A stretch of 6,122 nt of DNA from JBBPYR01 sp038199755 (GTDB lineage Bacteria; Chloroflexota; Ktedonobacteria; Ktedonobacterales; Ktedonobacteraceae): the NCBI GenBank assembly GCA_038199755.1, contig JBBPYR010000230.1, positions 1 to 6,122 on the forward strand. Direction: 5' to 3'. The notes beneath the pieces were generated by a model that was not told where the DNA came from, did no database searches, and saw nothing but the letters and a program-made list of their open reading frames with translations. Below are positions 5,904-6,122 of this stretch, in pieces. How positions within the stretch are numbered: position 1 is the first letter of the stretch; each line of letters starts with the position of its first letter. The position numbers and the translations under genes are program-made.

Positions 5904-5929
5904 CGCTAGTAAATAGTGTAATTGATGCT

Positions 5930-5988
5930 GTTTAAAATGAAAACTGGTAACGATGGCATCTGCTGTAGGGACCAGCATCAGCGCGTCC
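5930..5988. repeat. Hairpin-bearing repeat element, right copy
   Basis: This is the diverged partner of the element at 3736-3798, starting 27 nt after the last gene. It has the same order of flank blocks and an AGGGAC...GTCC core at 5967-5988. Here the right arm is shortened (GTCC followed by AAG), so the hairpin is weaker than in the left copy. Bases 5973-5980 (CAGCATCA) also pair perfectly with TGATGCTG at 5923-5930, giving an alternative larger fold. No other gene or terminator is visible between 5904 and 6028. Confidence 0.55.
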
Positions 5989-6028
5989 AAGAGACATCAA
6001 CCCAAGCGAACATCTCAGCTTTTCAGTA

Positions 6029-6122
6029 GGGGCGGGGGAGGCGGACGAGGCGGGGTGGGGGGCCAATGGGGGGCCCGGGCCCGGGGAAACAACCCCCATT
6101 TGGGGGGTTTCCCCCCCCCCCC
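6029..6122. other. G- and C-homopolymer low-complexity contig end, probable artefact
   Basis: From 6029 the composition changes abruptly to runs of G, then mixed GGGCCC blocks, and ends in a run of 12 C. GGGGAAA (6083-6089) pairs with TTTCCCC (6108-6114), and CCCCC (6093-6097) with the G-run before 6108, forming a foldback. Such endings are common where assembly fails or reads degrade in a G-rich or hairpin region. No coding sequence is supported here. A real G-quadruplex or hairpin that stalled sequencing remains possible. Confidence 0.7.

Noticed and set aside
5894..5913. Terminator after the last gene (TTTAC/GTAAA stem)
   Set aside because: The stem is only 5 AT-rich base pairs, overlaps the stop codon and is not followed by a T-run.

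Overview
This 6.1 kb window reads as bacterial chromosome with moderate GC and short operons. It holds a kinase-fold protein, a lone phage portal-type gene and hairpin-rich intergenic DNA. That mix, and the style of the proteins, made me think of the Chloroflexota class Ktedonobacteria. This is an inference from general family knowledge, not from any search. The last ~95 bases collapse into G and C homopolymer runs, so the right edge is probably a low-quality contig end.

Layout. (1) Positions 1-2100, minus strand: a two-gene transport unit, a DUF3311 small membrane protein (1979-1779) followed by a sodium:solute symporter-family permease (1690-59). The pairing is the one known for MctP-type monocarboxylate uptake systems. 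A consensus-like promoter (2100-2072), a 10-bp direct repeat at the predicted start point and a leader hairpin lie upstream, and a terminator-like hairpin lies downstream (1-19). (2) Positions 2085-3268, plus strand: a divergently transcribed kinase-fold protein that has lost nearly every catalytic motif, so it is a predicted pseudokinase. Its extended -10 promoter interlocks with the transporter promoter. (3) Positions 3690-3292, minus strand: a small VOC/glyoxalase-fold metalloprotein, convergent with the pseudokinase with only 23 bp between stop codons. (4) Positions 3736-3928: a dense run of inverted repeats, namely a hairpin element, a long imperfect inverted repeat and a 34-nt perfect palindrome. 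(5) Positions 3960-5903, plus strand: a near-perfect sigma70-type promoter, a 5'-terminal leader hairpin, a full-length phage portal-like gene (4082-5518) and, 1 nt later, a small gene of unknown function (5520-5903). (6) Positions 5930-5988: a second, diverged copy of the hairpin element found at 3736-3798. (7) Positions 6029-6122: low-complexity contig end.

The most interesting part is the right third. A portal-type gene and a translationally coupled small gene have their own strong promoter, no visible terminase, protease or capsid gene, and are bracketed by two related repeats about 2.2 kb apart. This could be the edge of a prophage or gene-transfer-agent-like cluster continuing past the contig end, or a small mobile or domesticated cassette. 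The window cannot decide between these. The left half is conventional apart from the interlocked divergent promoters and the degenerate kinase.
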